The notes below the pieces were generated by a model. The model worked only from the letters and a program-made list of their open reading frames with translations. It was not told where the DNA came from and did not search any database. From positions 1 through 25,902 of IMG/VR virus record IMGVR_UViG_3300046010_013721: a stretch of 25,902 nucleotides of DNA, one strand, 5' to 3'. The translations under genes and the position numbers were made by a program. The number at the start of each line of letters is the position of its first letter. The first letter of the stretch is position 1. Below, piece after piece: positions 24,694-25,902 of this stretch. The stretch comes from a virus.

Positions 24694-25902
24694 ATGAGCT
24701 TATATTCTATATTTGTTGTTAATACTGCTCCTGGTTGTGATAACTCAATTGAACAACAATTAAATGTTTCTGGTTGTACCAATTATATTGTTAGATTAGC
24801 TTCTAACTCTAACGCGTTAGGTCCGTTCGACATTTATTTGGATGCTATTGCACCTGCTAATATATTATATTCTGCAGTCACAAGATACGACATGTATAAT
24901 GGTGTTGTTGTTGAGTTAGAATGTACTCTTACACCAACTCCAAGTAACACACCAACTCCGACACCTACAGTTACAACAGGATTAACTCCAACACCTACTG
25001 AAACAAATACACCAACACCAACTAATACACCATCAATTTCTGCAACTGAAACAAGTACTCCAACTCCAACAGGTACACCAACTCAAACACCTTCTAATAC
25101 ACCGACAAGTACTGCGGGTGCAACATCAACGCCAACACCTACTGAAACACCAACAACAACACCTACAACAACCACAACACCAACACCTACAACAACTACA
25201 ACATTAACAGCATCGCCAACGCCAACTGAGACATCAACAGCAACTCCAACACAAACACAAACCGCGACACAAACTTCAACACCAACACCTACAACAACCA
25301 CGACATTAACCGCATCACCAACACCAACTGAAACTCCTGCAGCAACCGCAACAGAAACACCTACACCAACACCAACAGAAACACCAACAGAAACACCTAC
25401 ACCTACAGTAACAAACACACCAAGCGTGACTGCATCAGAAACAGAAACTCCAACTCCTACTCCAACGGAAACACCTACAAATACACCAACACCTTCAATA
25501 ACAGCGTCACCTACTGAAACGCCAACACCAACACCTTCGATAACTGCGTCTCCAACTGAGACAATGACACCGACACCGACAGCTACGTTAACACCTACTG
25601 AAACGGTTACACAAACTCCGTCGCCAACGGAAACGGCTACACCAACAATGACACCAACTGAGTCAATGACTCCAACACCTTCAGTGACTGTAACAGCAAC
25701 GCCAAGTATGACTCCTACTGAGTCACCAACTCCTACGGCAACAATAACACCTACAGAGTCACCAACTCCAACACCAACACCGGCTCCATTACAAGGTTAT
25801 CTATTAATAGAACCTCAAGCGGTAAATGCACAGTTTAACGGATGGATGCAATCACAAGGATCATCATGGAGAGGATTTTGGATTAATACACCAACAATTC
25901 TC
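24694..25902 (+). CDS. Thr/Pro-rich stalk protein (probable tail fibre), 3' partial
   Basis: The frame opens with ATG at 24694 and has no stop up to the window end, giving 403 codons. The N-terminal domain (1-79) begins [21 protein letters not shown] and includes [12 protein letters not shown] and VVVELEC. Residues 80-365 are almost purely Thr and Pro with Glu, Ser, Ala and Asn, as in TPTPTETPT. Then a non-repeat domain begins ([19 protein letters not shown]...WRGFWIN). The layout is that of a fibre: an anchor domain, a long extended stalk, and a C-terminal functional domain that continues outside the window. Such Thr-rich stalks in other systems may be glycosylated; nothing here shows that. 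The start is supported by the upstream TATTTATT motif and by the good N-terminal domain. A minus-strand Val/Gly-rich frame at 25083-25418 is only its shadow. Confidence 0.85.
   Translation, partial: MSLYSIFVVNTAPGCDNSIEQQLNVSGCTNYIVRLASNSNALGPFDIYLDAIAPANILYSAVTRYDMYNGVVVELECTLTPTPSNTPTPTPTVTTGLTPTPTETNTPTPTNTPSISATETSTPTPTGTPTQTPSNTPTSTAGATSTPTPTETPTTTPTTTTTPTPTTTTTLTASPTPTETSTATPTQTQTATQTSTPTPTTTTTLTASPTPTETPAATATETPTPTPTETPTETPTPTVTNTPSVTASETETPTPTPTETPTNTPTPSITASPTETPTPTPSITASPTETMTPTPTATLTPTETVTQTPSPTETATPTMTPTESMTPTPSVTVTATPSMTPTESPTPTATITPTESPTPTPTPAPLQGYLLIEPQAVNAQFNGWMQSQGSSWRGFWINTPTIL
24931..25788 (+). repeat. Low-complexity Thr/Pro tract of about 286 codons
   Basis: The tract is made of irregular (T-P)n and T-E-T units. 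One 19-residue unit ([19 protein letters not shown]) occurs twice, at 25177-25233 and 25279-25335, and an 11-residue unit ([11 protein letters not shown]) twice, at 25489-25521 and 25531-25563. Thr and Pro codons vary, so the repetition is clearer in protein than in DNA. Confidence 0.85.

Noticed and set aside
25083-25418. A minus-strand open frame coding a Val/Gly repeat protein (VGVGVSV type)
   Set aside because: It is the exact antisense shadow of the Thr/Pro codons; a low-complexity sequence without stop codons on both strands is expected there, and the + frame has a good N-terminal domain.
24931-25788. A possible CRISPR or tandem DNA repeat array
   Set aside because: Units are irregular, have no unique spacers, follow codon phase, and vary at synonymous positions. 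It is coding low complexity.
1-25902. tRNA genes, integrase, insertion sequences or attachment sites
   Set aside because: I looked for cloverleaf-like elements, transposase or integrase motifs and long direct repeats and saw none. This was by eye, so a short tRNA in coding overlap cannot be fully excluded.

Overview
The window is a stretch of a tailed double-stranded DNA phage genome with an AT-rich base composition. Every supported gene lies on the + strand. The replication genes resemble T4-type phages (gp32-like single-strand binding protein, UvsX-like recombinase, RNase H/FEN-type exonuclease, gp41/DnaB-type helicase). The gp25-like and gp6-like baseplate wedge proteins imply a contractile tail. 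The best host guess is a member of the Bacteroidota. This rests on seven SprB-like repeats in a tail-region protein, a DUF5522-type small Cys protein common in that phylum, and the near absence of Shine-Dalgarno sequences. The host is an inference, not something the sequence proves.

Region 1 (2-4667) is DNA replication and recombination. A 5'-truncated gp32-like gene is closed by a clean hairpin terminator. It is followed by uvsX, rnh/exonuclease, an unknown 149-aa protein with an internal two-fold duplication, and the replicative helicase. Region 2 (4810-6866) is nucleotide metabolism: a compact adenosylcobalamin-dependent (class II) ribonucleotide reductase whose stop codon overlaps the start of a 64-aa DUF5522-like protein. 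Region 3 (6887-9192) holds the gp25-like and gp6-like baseplate wedge genes. Region 4 (9289-24627) is a run of large tail or baseplate-associated proteins, most of unknown function. They include a 1747-aa protein with a central two-helix membrane-like segment, a PKD-like protein, a 998-aa protein with a tail-protein-I-like segment, a SprB-repeat protein, and a small protein ending in an 11-residue Cys-led repeat. Region 5 (24694 to the window end) is a gene without a stop in the window; it encodes a short N-terminal domain, about 286 residues of Thr/Pro-rich stalk, and the start of a C-terminal domain.

Two kinds of gene junction alternate. Many adjacent genes overlap by one base in the form TAATG (6672, 14532, 17013, 19032, 22028), or by ATGA (24205), which suggests translational coupling. 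Six of the genes that follow a real gap (3282, 4810, 6887, 9289, 18127, 24694) have the heptamer TATTTAT a short way upstream. I found only two other copies on the + strand, both inside genes. This heptamer is the best candidate for a phage-specific promoter or initiation element. I saw no tRNA, integrase, insertion sequence or CRISPR array. No gap between genes exceeds 150 bases.
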